From Lentisphaerota bacterium (lineage in GTDB: Bacteria; Verrucomicrobiota; Lentisphaeria; Victivallales; Victivallaceae): 64,000 nucleotides of DNA. Below, piece after piece: positions 26,034 to 35,454 of the stretch. The notes beneath the pieces were generated by a model. That model saw only the letters and a program-made list of their open reading frames with translations. It was not told the DNA's origin and did no database searches. The stretch covers positions 1-64,000 of the forward strand of contig SUWG01000005.1 of the NCBI GenBank assembly GCA_015061625.1, written 5' to 3'. Positions within the stretch are counted from its first letter, which is position 1. Every line of letters begins with the position of its first letter. A program made the translations under genes and the position numbers.

Positions 26034-26087
26034 GCTCACGGGCGGTTGACACCGCCCTTTACAGGGGCTGCCGCCCCCGTACCCCCG

Positions 26088-26215
26088 CTTTTGCTTTGCA
26101 TTGCGGGCAATCTCTTGTCAAACTATCGGACACCGGCTCGGTCACATACATAGTATGCTCCCTCGCCGTTGCCTCTGTTTGACTTCGACCTTGCCTCGCA
26201 CTGCTTCGCAAAAAG
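26088..26215. repeat. Family A hairpin element, copy 2
   Basis: Nearly identical to copy 1 at 13652: outer CTTTTGC / GCAAAAAG, middle stem starting GTCAAAC (here GTCAAAC-TATC) with GTTTGAC, tip CATAC-ATA-GTATG. Flanked by the same modules in the same order as copy 1, so the whole block was probably duplicated. Confidence 0.8.
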
Positions 26216-27000
26216 TACGCAGTCTGCCGGGGTTTTGTTTGTTTCGGCTCAACGGTAACTAACGGTAACTAACGGTAATTAACGGATAGCCGGCAGGGGC
26301 ATTATCCCGGCTGGCGTTGCTCCGTACTCATCCGTACCCCTCCGTACCCCTCCGTACCGGGCGCATATCGAGCGCAAGCGAGCCGCAGTGTGGAGTGGCT
26401 CACGGGCGGTTGGCACCGCCCTTGACAGGGGGCGTTGCCCCCCGTACCCCCCCGGTAGGCAGCAGTCTGCCGGGGTTGTTTTGTATTTGCCAGCCACAAG
26501 AGTTCGTCTTTGTCACGGGAAATCGCGCAGACCGCAGTCGAATGCACTTTTGCGGAGCAAAAGCCGACGCAACAATAGTTGCGAGGATGAGCAAGCGGGC
26601 GAGCATTAGCCGGCATGCGTAGTGGAAAGGCCGCCCAGGCGAAGCCGTTTGACGACCGGCAACGCCGGTCTGGCGGCCGCCCCACGTAGTCGACGGCGTT
26701 ACTATCGTAGGGGAAATCACGCCCGGAGCATCTTTTTCTCACGGGAAAGGCCCTTGCAAAAGGTGGGGTGTGGGGAGGGAAAGGCGAAGCGTGTCCCTCC
26801 CCACTACGCACAAGAGCATATAAACGCTTTACCGGCTAATTACCGGCAACAATACCCGGCAGAACTCAGTTGTGTGGCTTGATTCCTGCGATAATTGATT
26901 GAGCCGCGACATCGGAGCGGCGAGACACCTCGCAACCCGCCGAGCGGGCGCCCTTGACAGGGGCTGCCGCCGGTGACAGACACTGCGGGGCTGGTTGTCA

Positions 27001-27070
27001 TCGGTTCTTCTCCGTTCCTCTCCGTTCTCATCCGTTCTTCTCCGTTCTCATCCGTTCTTCTCCGTTTCCT
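27001..27070. repeat. 10-bp-period CCGTTC array
   Basis: Seven consecutive decamers of the type CCGTTCNNNT in exact register. The other islands use CCGTAC or AACGGT instead, so only the period and the CCGT core are shared. Confidence 0.85.
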
Positions 27071-27140
27071 CTTTTTGCTCCCGAAAAAATACATTCCGTG
27101 CCTGAAATAATACTTGTTTTTGTATTTTTCCGGTGGTAAA

Positions 27141-27163
27141 TTATTAGTATGTTATACTAATAA
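27141..27163 (+). promoter_or_regulatory. Perfect inverted repeat just before the ribosome site of the 27183 gene
   Basis: TTATTAGTAT (27141-27150) and ATACTAATAA (27154-27163) form a perfect 10-bp inverted repeat with a GTT centre, seven bases before AGGAG. Upstream, TTGTTT and TAAATT could form a promoter, so this may be a repressor site at the start of transcription or a leader hairpin. Confidence 0.6.
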
Positions 27164-27182
27164 GCCAAAAGGAGTCCGGCAA

Positions 27183-30035
27183 ATGAAAAAACTTTTACAT
27201 TTTTTTGTCTTTGCTGCCGCATTTGCGGTTTCGGCACAGAGTATCTGGAATGGTGAAATCTCATCGGTCAGGCACTCCGCTTACAAGCATTCTCCGCAGT
27301 TTACCGCCGACGGGGGGGCACTCAATATCAAAGCATCCATGAATATTCCTGCCGGCAAGCACGAATATTTTGCTTTTTCCATCAATGTTTCCGCCTTTTC
27401 GCTGCAGGAAAAAAGTTTGAGCTTCCACTTCACCACCCGGCAGGTTGATCCCCGTGACATTTTTTATGTCAAAGCCCGCAATGCTTCCGGGCAGGTGGTC
27501 GGCAGTTTCTATACCCGGATAACCCAAAGCACTTCCCGTACTTACATCTGTACCACCGGCCGGGATGGCGGCGGCATGACTTACTTCGCTTCCGATGTCA
27601 AAGGTCCGGCCGGTGATCCGGTGGTCAAACTGGACTTTTTCTACTGCCGCCATGACGGGAATAACGCACTTGACCTTACTTTGAGCGATATTAAAATCAT
27701 CCCCCATCCCCCGGTGGAATTGTGGAATGGTCAACTCTCCTCGGTCAGCAGCACCACGCCGAAGTTTTCTCCGCAATTTTCCATCGACGGCGATATGCTC
27801 AACATCAGAACTTCTTTTGATATTCAAAAGCATGAGTACTTCATTTTTGATGTTAAAGTCAACCCGTTTTCATTGCAGGAAAAGAGTTTGAGTTTCCAAT
27901 TCGCTTCACCGCAGCTGCTTGCCGGGGATATGCTCTACATCAAAGCTCTGGATGCTTCCGGTCAGGTGGTCGGCAGTTTTTACACCCGCTTGAGCAATGG
28001 CAATATGCGTACTTATGTCTGCACTCCGGAAAGTGACACCGGCGGCGTGACTTACTTTGCTTCCGATGTCAAAGCTCCCATCACCAATCCGGTAGTCAAA
28101 CTCCGATTTTTCTACTGCCGCATGGCCGGTAAAAACACCATGGATCTCGCTGTCGGCAAATTTGAATTGGTTCCCCATCCGCCCAGAGTACCCACCGTCA
28201 AAGCACGGGATCTCGGTTTTGCCGTCCGCGGCGGTACCTGCCGGGGATTGCACACCGCCAAAGATGCCGACGGCAATGATTGTGTGGTGGTTTTTCTCAT
28301 GGATGATATCAACCGCCGGATGCTTCAGATCAGTGCCGTCACCGGTCAGTGTGATGAAACAGTGCTTCCTTTCCGGCCGAGAGATGCGGTTTACAGTTCG
28401 ATCAAGGGCAGCAACGGCAAATCTTACTCCCTTTTTGCTCATCACTTCGTGGAATATGACCCCGCACAGAAAAAATTCACCTTCGTCCGTCAGGTCAAAG
28501 ACCTCTGTGCAATGAGTATGGCAGAGGATAATAACGGTGTGATCTACGCGGCAACTTATCCGGATTTCTGTCTCTACTCCTACAATCCCGCCACCGGAGA
28601 ATTCAAAGATTTCGGTCAGTTGCATAAAGAAACCTTTGCCCAGTACCCCCGCTCCATCACGGTCGCAGATGACAATACTCTCTACATCGGCACCGGCAAT
28701 GCCCGCGGTCAGGCGATCCACGTCTATCCGGATAGCGGCCGGGTCGTGGCCCTCATCCCCAAAGCCGAAGAACCTGCCGGCAAATCGCTCTTTGTCCGCC
28801 GGTTCACCGACGGCAAAATCTATGCCCGTCACCTCGATTTGTTTTTTCGAATCGACGGTGACAATGCCGTTAAACTTGACTCTGTGCCTGACGCTCAGAT
28901 GATCCTCAGTCCTTTTACCGGGTCGCAGAATCTGGTCATCCGGGATTTTGACAGCGGCCGCAAACTGGTTTCCATTGATTTCGCCACCGGCAAACTGGTC
29001 ACTTCCGCTGCCGACGGCAGTGACCGCCGGGAAGTAACTTTTTCTTTCACCAATCACGGTTCCCCGATGATGGGGGTCGATGTCACTGCCGATGGTATCG
29101 TCGGCGGCGGCGGATTTTTCCCTTTCTGTTTCGGTTTGCTTTATCCGGAATCCGGCGAAAAGACCATCCAGGCCGCCGATGTGCAGTGCAATGCGATCGC
29201 AGCTCACGGCAAATATTTTTACATTGCCGGTTACTCCGGCGGCATCATCATGCGTTTCGATCCGGATAAGCCGTGGGATCTTACCAACCCCATGCACCGC
29301 ACCCAACCGGATCTGCAGAGCAATCCGGTGTTTTACGGTTCGGCAAGAAGGGTATTCATCCGGCCGCACGCCATTGCGGTTTCGCCCGATGGCAGATACT
29401 TCGTTTCCGGCGGCACTCCGGAATACGGACACACCGGCGGCGGTATCGCCATCGTGGATACCCAAAGCGGAGAAATGACCCTCGTGCCCCATACCGAACT
29501 TGCCCCTCTGGAATCTCCGCACGCTCTGGCCGTGACCGATGCCGGACTCATTCTCTGCGGTACGACCATCCAATCCGGTACCGGCGGCGAGGTAAAGGCC
29601 ACCGAAGCATCCTTATTCATCTACGACATCCATGCCCGCAAAACCATCTGGCGCAGCAAAGAATTAGGTTCAGTACAGGATATTCTGCAATTCATCCGGC
29701 TGGATGATTCACGTTTCATGGGATTTACTTCCGCCGGGGAATTGTTTATTTTCGATCTTGATTCCCGCCGGGTGACTGTCCGGCAGGATATTTCTGAAAT
29801 CGGTACTCCGGCCAGAGGACAGGCCTGCCGGGTTCTGATCAGTGACGGCGAGGGTGGTATCTGGTTCATCGGCACTTCTTATGTCGCCAAAATCGATCCC
29901 GCCGATTGCCGGATCCTGCGTAAAGCCAAAATCGACGGCGGCATCCAGACCGGTGGAGCGATCTACCGCGGAATTTTGTATTTTGTCGCCGGTCACCGTT
30001 GGAAAAGTATTGATCTCAAAGAGATTTTCAAATAA
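27183..30035 (+). CDS. Secreted protein: two beta domains plus a beta-propeller
   Basis: About 950 residues with a signal peptide (MKKLLHFFVFAAAFAVSA). Two copies of the unrecognised domain of the 22929 protein follow (about 20-175 and 180-335); both contain SLQEKSLSFxF, a xGQVVGSFYTR turn and TYFASDVK. The remainder (about 345-950) has repeated strand-turn units with YAATYPDFCLYSYNPATGEF, LYIGTGNARGQAIHVYP and AVSPDGRYFVSGG, typical of a seven-bladed propeller of the YncE/SMP-30-like type. Probably periplasmic or outer-surface; the function may be glycan binding or a lyase-like activity, but no catalytic residues can be named. It begins the run to 38135. Confidence 0.78.
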   Translation: MKKLLHFFVFAAAFAVSAQSIWNGEISSVRHSAYKHSPQFTADGGALNIKASMNIPAGKHEYFAFSINVSAFSLQEKSLSFHFTTRQVDPRDIFYVKARNASGQVVGSFYTRITQSTSRTYICTTGRDGGGMTYFASDVKGPAGDPVVKLDFFYCRHDGNNALDLTLSDIKIIPHPPVELWNGQLSSVSSTTPKFSPQFSIDGDMLNIRTSFDIQKHEYFIFDVKVNPFSLQEKSLSFQFASPQLLAGDMLYIKALDASGQVVGSFYTRLSNGNMRTYVCTPESDTGGVTYFASDVKAPITNPVVKLRFFYCRMAGKNTMDLAVGKFELVPHPPRVPTVKARDLGFAVRGGTCRGLHTAKDADGNDCVVVFLMDDINRRMLQISAVTGQCDETVLPFRPRDAVYSSIKGSNGKSYSLFAHHFVEYDPAQKKFTFVRQVKDLCAMSMAEDNNGVIYAATYPDFCLYSYNPATGEFKDFGQLHKETFAQYPRSITVADDNTLYIGTGNARGQAIHVYPDSGRVVALIPKAEEPAGKSLFVRRFTDGKIYARHLDLFFRIDGDNAVKLDSVPDAQMILSPFTGSQNLVIRDFDSGRKLVSIDFATGKLVTSAADGSDRREVTFSFTNHGSPMMGVDVTADGIVGGGGFFPFCFGLLYPESGEKTIQAADVQCNAIAAHGKYFYIAGYSGGIIMRFDPDKPWDLTNPMHRTQPDLQSNPVFYGSARRVFIRPHAIAVSPDGRYFVSGGTPEYGHTGGGIAIVDTQSGEMTLVPHTELAPLESPHALAVTDAGLILCGTTIQSGTGGEVKATEASLFIYDIHARKTIWRSKELGSVQDILQFIRLDDSRFMGFTSAGELFIFDLDSRRVTVRQDISEIGTPARGQACRVLISDGEGGIWFIGTSYVAKIDPADCRILRKAKIDGGIQTGGAIYRGILYFVAGHRWKSIDLKEIFK

Positions 30036-30047
30036 GGAGAGTGTGTA

Positions 30048-31112
30048 GTGAACGATTATTCTGAACTTTGCAAAAACCTCGTTCCGCGCAAGGTGGAAAA
30101 TACTTACGACCGCCCCGCATGGTGGCGGGTGCGCATCCCCGAATTGATCGAGGATATCGGCAAGGTGAAAAAAGGTCAGGTCGAAGTCCTCACCCATACC
30201 CCCGGCGGTTTTCCGGTCTACTGTGTTTCCTACGGCAGAAAACTGCCCCAGCGCAAAACCACATGGCCCAGCCTGACCGGCAGTAAGCACCCGGAATATT
30301 ACACCAATACCGATCAGCAGACTCTGCTCTTTCTCGCCGGTATCCACGGCGAGGAAACCGAGGGCATCATCACTCTTAATAACTTCATTTCCCTGATGGA
30401 AACCGGGGTCGATCACCGGGGCATTGCCCGGCCGCACCTTACGGAACTGGCCGGACATTACCGGATCCTGGTCATGCCGTGCATCAATATGGATGCCCGC
30501 AGTTTCGCTCCGGATTGTCTGATGGGGTGTACGCAACTGGATTACAAACCCATTCAGACCCGGCTCAAAAACGGCAATTATCTGGTCTGGCCGCATTTGA
30601 AAGAATATTTCCCGCTGCCGATGGATGAGGTCGAGCAGTTGGGCGCATACTACAACTTTGACGGCGTGAATATCCAGTTGGATGCCGCACCGGGCAATAT
30701 TATTTCCAACGAGGCCAAAGCGATTCTGAAACTTGCCCACGATGAACGCATCGACTGCATGGTGAATATGCACACCGGCACTTACGGAGCGCACTTTGTC
30801 CACCCGACGGTGGTCAATTATCCGGGCAACTATAAAACGATCCACACGATCAACCGCCTCTGGTCGGAAAAGATCGGCCGGATACTGGATTACGGCGAGG
30901 AGGCGTACAGTGTCCAATGCGACATCAACGATGCCGTCGCCATGGCCACCGGAGCGGTGACCATGACCTACGAGGCCGCCGGATTGAAGGTCGAACCATT
31001 TGATAACAAGGTCGAAGTTGCTTACAAAATGATGGAAACCATTATGGAATACGGTTTGCAGCAGCCGCTTGCCCCCCGCAATACTCTGATGAAGCCGCAG
31101 GAAAAAAATTGA
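30048..31112 (+). CDS. M14-like zinc carboxypeptidase/deacylase, copy 1
   Basis: 354 residues, GTG start with AAGGAGA upstream. Zinc-ligand pattern of the M14 family: H100 and E103 in AGIHGEETEG and H242 in VNMHTG; the likely catalytic Glu is E309 in TMTYEAAG. NMDARSF (148-154) matches the Asn-Arg substrate-anchoring motif. No signal peptide, so cytoplasmic. M14 members remove C-terminal amino acids or deacylate amino acids and amidated peptides; the substrate here is unknown. A second copy follows directly (about 75 percent identical by eye). It lies 12 bp after the propeller gene. Confidence 0.8.
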   Translation: MNDYSELCKNLVPRKVENTYDRPAWWRVRIPELIEDIGKVKKGQVEVLTHTPGGFPVYCVSYGRKLPQRKTTWPSLTGSKHPEYYTNTDQQTLLFLAGIHGEETEGIITLNNFISLMETGVDHRGIARPHLTELAGHYRILVMPCINMDARSFAPDCLMGCTQLDYKPIQTRLKNGNYLVWPHLKEYFPLPMDEVEQLGAYYNFDGVNIQLDAAPGNIISNEAKAILKLAHDERIDCMVNMHTGTYGAHFVHPTVVNYPGNYKTIHTINRLWSEKIGRILDYGEEAYSVQCDINDAVAMATGAVTMTYEAAGLKVEPFDNKVEVAYKMMETIMEYGLQQPLAPRNTLMKPQEKN

Positions 31113-31122
31113 GGTGCAGATC

Positions 31123-32178
31123 ATGAATGATTATTCAGAATTGTGTAAAAATCTCGTTCCGCGCAAGGTGGCAAACACTTATGACCGCCCCGCATGGTGG
31201 CGCGTGCGTATCCCAGAATTGATCGAAGATATCGGCAAAGTGAAAAAAGGTCAGGTCGAGATTCTCACCCATACCCCCGGCGGTTTTCCGGTCTACTGCG
31301 TTACTTACGGCGAAAAACTGCCCCAGCGCAAGACTTACTGGCCCAGTCTGACCGGCAGTAAGCACCCGGAATATTATGCCAATACCGATCAGCAGACATT
31401 GATGTTCATTGCCGGTATCCATGCCGAGGAAACCGAGGGGATAACGGCGTTGAGCAATCTGCTTTCTTTGTTGGAAACCGGTGTCGATCACCGGGGCATT
31501 GCCCGGCCGCATCTGGTCGGATTGGCACAGAAATTCCGGCTGGTCATCATGCCCTGTGTCAATATGGATGGCCGCAGTTTCGCCCCGGATTGTCTGATGG
31601 GATGCACTCCGGATGATTATGCCCCGCTCCATACCCGGCTCAAAAACGGTAAATATCTGGTCTGGCCAGATTTGAAAGAGTATTTCCCGCTGCCGATGGA
31701 TGAGGTCGATCAGTTGGGTACTTACTACAACTTTGAAGGCGTGAATATCCAGTTGGACAGCGCACCGGGCAATATCATTTCCAACGAAGCCAAAGCGATT
31801 CTGAAACTCGCCCACGATGAACGCATCGACTGCATGGTGAATATGCATACCGCCAGAGATAATCCGCATATCATTCCGCCGACGATCACCAATTATCCGG
31901 GCAATTTCAAAACGGTTCACGAAATCAACCGCCGCTGGACGCAGAAGATGGGCAAAGTTGCCATGGATTACGATGAAAATGCTTACAGCACCCAGTGTGA
32001 CATCAATGATGCGGTCACGCTGGCCACCGGAGCAGTGACCATGACCTATGAGGCCGCCGGTTTGAAAGTTGAGGAATTCGATAATAAACTTGAGGCGGCA
32101 TACAAACTTTTTGAAACCATTATGGAGTATGCTTCTGAAACTCCGATCGCTCCGAGAAACAAGTTGCTTTACCGTTAA
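31123..32178 (+). CDS. M14-like zinc carboxypeptidase/deacylase, copy 2
   Basis: About 351 residues, a tandem duplicate of the preceding gene. The zinc site is retained (AGIHAEETEG, VNMHTA) and so is TMTYEAAG, but the loop after the third zinc ligand differs (TARDNPHIIPP instead of TGTYGAHFVHP), which suggests a changed substrate pocket. The start is placed at ATG 31123 because GAGGTG lies six bases before it and the beginning MNDYSELCKNLVPRKV matches copy 1. Ten bases separate it from copy 1 and 18 from the next secreted protein, so the order is typical of one operon. Confidence 0.8.
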   Translation: MNDYSELCKNLVPRKVANTYDRPAWWRVRIPELIEDIGKVKKGQVEILTHTPGGFPVYCVTYGEKLPQRKTYWPSLTGSKHPEYYANTDQQTLMFIAGIHAEETEGITALSNLLSLLETGVDHRGIARPHLVGLAQKFRLVIMPCVNMDGRSFAPDCLMGCTPDDYAPLHTRLKNGKYLVWPDLKEYFPLPMDEVDQLGTYYNFEGVNIQLDSAPGNIISNEAKAILKLAHDERIDCMVNMHTARDNPHIIPPTITNYPGNFKTVHEINRRWTQKMGKVAMDYDENAYSTQCDINDAVTLATGAVTMTYEAAGLKVEEFDNKLEAAYKLFETIMEYASETPIAPRNKLLYR

Positions 32179-32196
32179 ATCAAAGGAATAAAAGTT

Positions 32197-35100
32197 ATGA
32201 AAAAGATCTTCATGTTTCTGACTGTGTTTTGTGCGGTGGCGGTAATGGCCGCAGAGCAGAGTATCGTCATGCAGAGCATCCGCTCTAAAAGAGTGGAGAG
32301 TCGCGGTCAGGTTTCCGCAGTTATCAGCGGAAACGGCCAAGTCCTTGCCCTCAAAGGGGATGCCAAACATCAGAATTCCGGTTATCTGATTTGCAATGTG
32401 GCGGTCACGCCATTCAAGATGACCGGTAAAACGCTGGTGTTTTCAGTGCAAAGCCCCTATCTGGTCAACGATCAGTTTTATGTAAAAGGCTTGAACCGGG
32501 CCGGCAAGGTGGTCACTTCGTTTGTGACCAGAAGCAATTTGAGTTGTCCCGGGGAAATTTTCTGCACTCCGGGCAGTACCGCCGGGGGCGTGACCTATTT
32601 CGCCAGTGATGTCAAAGCCGCTCCGGATGAGGAGATCGTGACCTTGCAATTTTGTCTTTACCGCAAAGGTCCGGCGGCAGATTACGATGCAGTCATCCGC
32701 AATATCCGGTTGATCGACCGGCAGGAAAAATCTGCCATCGTCATTGAACCGCAGACTGAAAACGGGGATTTGACTTTGTTCCGGGTCGCCGGAAAAAGCG
32801 TACCCAAAGGTACTGCTCAAGTGGTCATTTCAGATAACGACATATCCATCGAATCGGAAGTGAAGTACGAGAAATACGGCTATACCACCGCTTCAATCGA
32901 GGTGCGGCCGTTTGTGCTTGACGGCAAAAGTCTGTCATTTACGGTGAAATCCGGTAACTTTGTTTCCGGCGATCAATTTTATGTCAAAGGTTACGATGCC
33001 GATAATAAGATCGTGTTTTCATTCTACAACCGCAGGGATATGCGTGAAGCGACCCCAATGATCTGCACTCCGGGATTCGACGGCAATAATGCCATCAATA
33101 TCCCCGGTGATGTCAAAGCTCCGCTGACCAATCCGGTGGTGAGGATCGTTTTCTACTGCGGCCGTCCCGGTCCGGCGGCACCGGTGGATATGGAAATCAG
33201 TGATCTGGCTCTGGTCGATAAACCGGTTGTGCCGGGCAGTGAAGGTTTTGATACGCATGGTGTGGGTATCTCCTCTGCTGAAGTACGCAACGTTATCGCC
33301 TGTGTTGACCGCAACGGCAAACGTCTGGTGATCACTTCACCGATGGATGAGGGCAGAGCCTATGTTTTGCTTACCGAAGTGGATACCGGAAAAACCTATC
33401 AATATTACTGTGAAGGCTACGGCGGCATTTTCGGCGGCGGTGTGCTTACTCCCCGCGGCAAATTTGTCTTTGCCGCCTGCGGTAAGGCGTGGGTCTTTGA
33501 TATCAATGAAAGAACTCTGACTGCCTGCGGTCCGGCGAGCGGTTCCAACTTGTGTGCCACGGTCTCTCCGGATGGCGTGACCGCTTATCTGGGATTCGCC
33601 CCCGGCTGTAATGTGGTGGAGGTCAATACCGATACCTGCCAGAGCCGCAATCTCGGCCGAATGGATGACCGTGAAGAGTATGCCTCCTATCTGGCGGTGG
33701 ACAGCAACGGTATTCTCTATTGCGGCATCGGCACGGCCAAAGCCAACATCGTGGCATTCAACCCCCGCACCGGTGAAAGAATGCAGATTTTGCCGGAAGA
33801 TCAGCGGGCTCTGGGTACGGCACAGGTGATCCCCGGCGATGACGGATATGTGTATGTGCTGTTCAACAATTTCGTTGCCAAATGTCTGGATGGCAAAGTC
33901 GTTGAAGCGGGCGCACGCTGTCAGAAAGCCAGAGATGTCATTTCCGTCAAATACGGTTCGCGCCAATATAACTTCCCTGACGGTTCGGCGGTGGCAAGTA
34001 TCGACCTCGGCACCAGAGAATTGGTTATCCGGGAAAACGGCCGGACCCGCACGATCAAAATCGACTATGTTTCCGGCGGCTTGAATCTTACTTCTCTGGG
34101 ATTGGGGCCGGATGGACACATCTACTTCAGCAGTTCCCACCCCAACCACCTCGGCCGTCTGGATATTTCCACCGGAAAAATCACCGATCTGGGCTTCAAC
34201 CCCCGTATCGGCGGGGGCAACTGGTGCAATATGGTCGCCTTTGACGGTAAACTTTATGGCTGTGAATATGCCGGGGGCAGATTGTGGGTCTATGATCCGG
34301 CATTGCCGGCGGTTTATGCGGCACGGCATATAGATCACTTCGGCGTGGCTTACGGCGATCTGCTGGCCAATGCTTTCGGTCGCAACGGTCAGTGGCGGGA
34401 ATTGACCCAGATGCAGGTGCTTTTCGGCATTGCCGGCGGTGAAGATCATGAGATGGGGTTGAAGATCCCGATCCCGGAAAAGGGGCAATGGTATTTGAAT
34501 CTGCAATTTCTCAAATCCGGTTCTTACGGTATAATCACGGTCAAAGTCAAAGATCAGGAATACAAATTCAATTTGCAGCATCATGAAACCGCTCCCGGTC
34601 CGATCGAAAATCTCGGTCCCTTTGATCTGGAAGGCGAATTTCTGGAAGTCCGTTTCCACGCTTCTGCCGAAGGGGTCACCGGAGCAAGAAACTACTTCAG
34701 TCTGATCGGTATCGAGTTATCTAAAACCAAACGGGAGATCCCGGCCGTTGCGCAAAAGAGGTTGAATCCGGATATCCTCGGCGGCTGGCCCAATCTGATC
34801 ACCCGCCCGCGGACGATCGCTGTCAATCCGGTCACCGGCGAGGTGGTCATCGCCGGATTTGCCAACTATGGTCTGGTCGGCGGCGGTTTCGGCATCTGGA
34901 ACAGCAAAACCGGTCAAGTCAGAGAGATCAGCGATTGGCTGCCCGGTGAAAGTTGTATAGATATGTATTTCCGGCCCGACGGCAATCTGGTCGGCGCAAC
35001 CAGCGTCACTGCCCCCGGCGGCGGCCATGAAACGGCGACCAAAGCATCGGTATTCATGATCGACTGGCAGTCGGGAAAAGTGGTGAAACATATTGCCTTT

Positions 35101-35454
35101 GAGGGTGAACGCAACATTTACGGTGTCCGGGAATTCGGCAATTACATCTATGCGGCATCATCCACCGGCAATTTGTATATCATTGACAAAAACAGTTGGC
35201 AGTTGGTCAGAAAAGTTGAATTGAATGGTACTCCGGTCAACCGCAATCCGTTGTTGCTCACGGCGGATGGCAAGCGGCTTTTCATCCTCTGCAACCGGGC
35301 GATTTTTGAGGTCGATCCTGCCGATGGTATGCCGGTGTATGTGGCGATCGCTCCATTCACGATCTCTGCCGGCGGTGCGATTTCCGGTGACCGCATCTAC
35401 TTTATCAGCCGGGAAAAGATCGCCAGTTGGCAGATAAAGGATTTGAAAAAATGA
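32197..35454 (+). CDS. Secreted protein: two beta domains plus a beta-propeller (larger paralogue)
   Basis: 1085 residues with a signal peptide (MKKIFMFLTVFCAVAVMAA). Two copies of the unrecognised domain (about 22-170 and 185-345; NDQFYVKGLNRAGKVVTSF, SGDQFYVKGYDADNKIVFSF, LQFCLYRKGPAADYD, VFYCGRPGPAAP). A propeller-like region follows, interrupted by a sandwich-like insert at about 735-850 (GDLLANAFGRNGQWRELTQMQ). Same architecture as the 27183 protein, about 100 residues longer. The stop codon overlaps the next start (ATGA at 35451), which suggests translational coupling to the amidohydrolase. Function unknown; a sugar-polymer binding or cleavage role is inferred from the setting. Confidence 0.75.
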   Translation: MKKIFMFLTVFCAVAVMAAEQSIVMQSIRSKRVESRGQVSAVISGNGQVLALKGDAKHQNSGYLICNVAVTPFKMTGKTLVFSVQSPYLVNDQFYVKGLNRAGKVVTSFVTRSNLSCPGEIFCTPGSTAGGVTYFASDVKAAPDEEIVTLQFCLYRKGPAADYDAVIRNIRLIDRQEKSAIVIEPQTENGDLTLFRVAGKSVPKGTAQVVISDNDISIESEVKYEKYGYTTASIEVRPFVLDGKSLSFTVKSGNFVSGDQFYVKGYDADNKIVFSFYNRRDMREATPMICTPGFDGNNAINIPGDVKAPLTNPVVRIVFYCGRPGPAAPVDMEISDLALVDKPVVPGSEGFDTHGVGISSAEVRNVIACVDRNGKRLVITSPMDEGRAYVLLTEVDTGKTYQYYCEGYGGIFGGGVLTPRGKFVFAACGKAWVFDINERTLTACGPASGSNLCATVSPDGVTAYLGFAPGCNVVEVNTDTCQSRNLGRMDDREEYASYLAVDSNGILYCGIGTAKANIVAFNPRTGERMQILPEDQRALGTAQVIPGDDGYVYVLFNNFVAKCLDGKVVEAGARCQKARDVISVKYGSRQYNFPDGSAVASIDLGTRELVIRENGRTRTIKIDYVSGGLNLTSLGLGPDGHIYFSSSHPNHLGRLDISTGKITDLGFNPRIGGGNWCNMVAFDGKLYGCEYAGGRLWVYDPALPAVYAARHIDHFGVAYGDLLANAFGRNGQWRELTQMQVLFGIAGGEDHEMGLKIPIPEKGQWYLNLQFLKSGSYGIITVKVKDQEYKFNLQHHETAPGPIENLGPFDLEGEFLEVRFHASAEGVTGARNYFSLIGIELSKTKREIPAVAQKRLNPDILGGWPNLITRPRTIAVNPVTGEVVIAGFANYGLVGGGFGIWNSKTGQVREISDWLPGESCIDMYFRPDGNLVGATSVTAPGGGHETATKASVFMIDWQSGKVVKHIAFEGERNIYGVREFGNYIYAASSTGNLYIIDKNSWQLVRKVELNGTPVNRNPLLLTADGKRLFILCNRAIFEVDPADGMPVYVAIAPFTISAGGAISGDRIYFISREKIASWQIKDLKK

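Larger units (their letters stand above)
26024..27070. repeat. Mosaic intergenic repeat island 3
   Basis: No gene is supported between the prepilin remnant and 27183. In order: GGCCGCAGTG-type module (26024-26085), full family A hairpin (26088-26215), AACGGT period-10 array (26251-26290), CCGTAC period-10 array (26320-26358), a second GGCCGCAGTG-type module (26385-26455), a module shared with island 1 (26620-26760, with GACCGGC/GCCGGTC), a GTGGGGAGGGA/TCCCTCCCCAC hairpin (26770-26804), one diverged 49-bp unit (about 26812-26856), a GAGCCGCGACATCGG module (26900-26950), and a different period-10 array based on CCGTTC (27001-27070). Confidence 0.8.

Noticed and set aside
26024-27070. Insertion sequence
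   Set aside because: No transposase frame, no terminal inverted repeat at the island limits and no target-site duplication could be seen.
27906-29573. Long antisense open frame (555 codons) under the propeller gene
   Set aside because: It runs opposite to a protein with a signal peptide, repeated domains and propeller motifs; its own translation is low-complexity and motif-free. Similar long antisense frames lie under many genes here and come from codon bias.
33337-34659. Antisense open frame of 440 codons under the 32197 gene
   Set aside because: Same reasoning: no ribosome site, no recognisable domain, and the sense protein is well supported.
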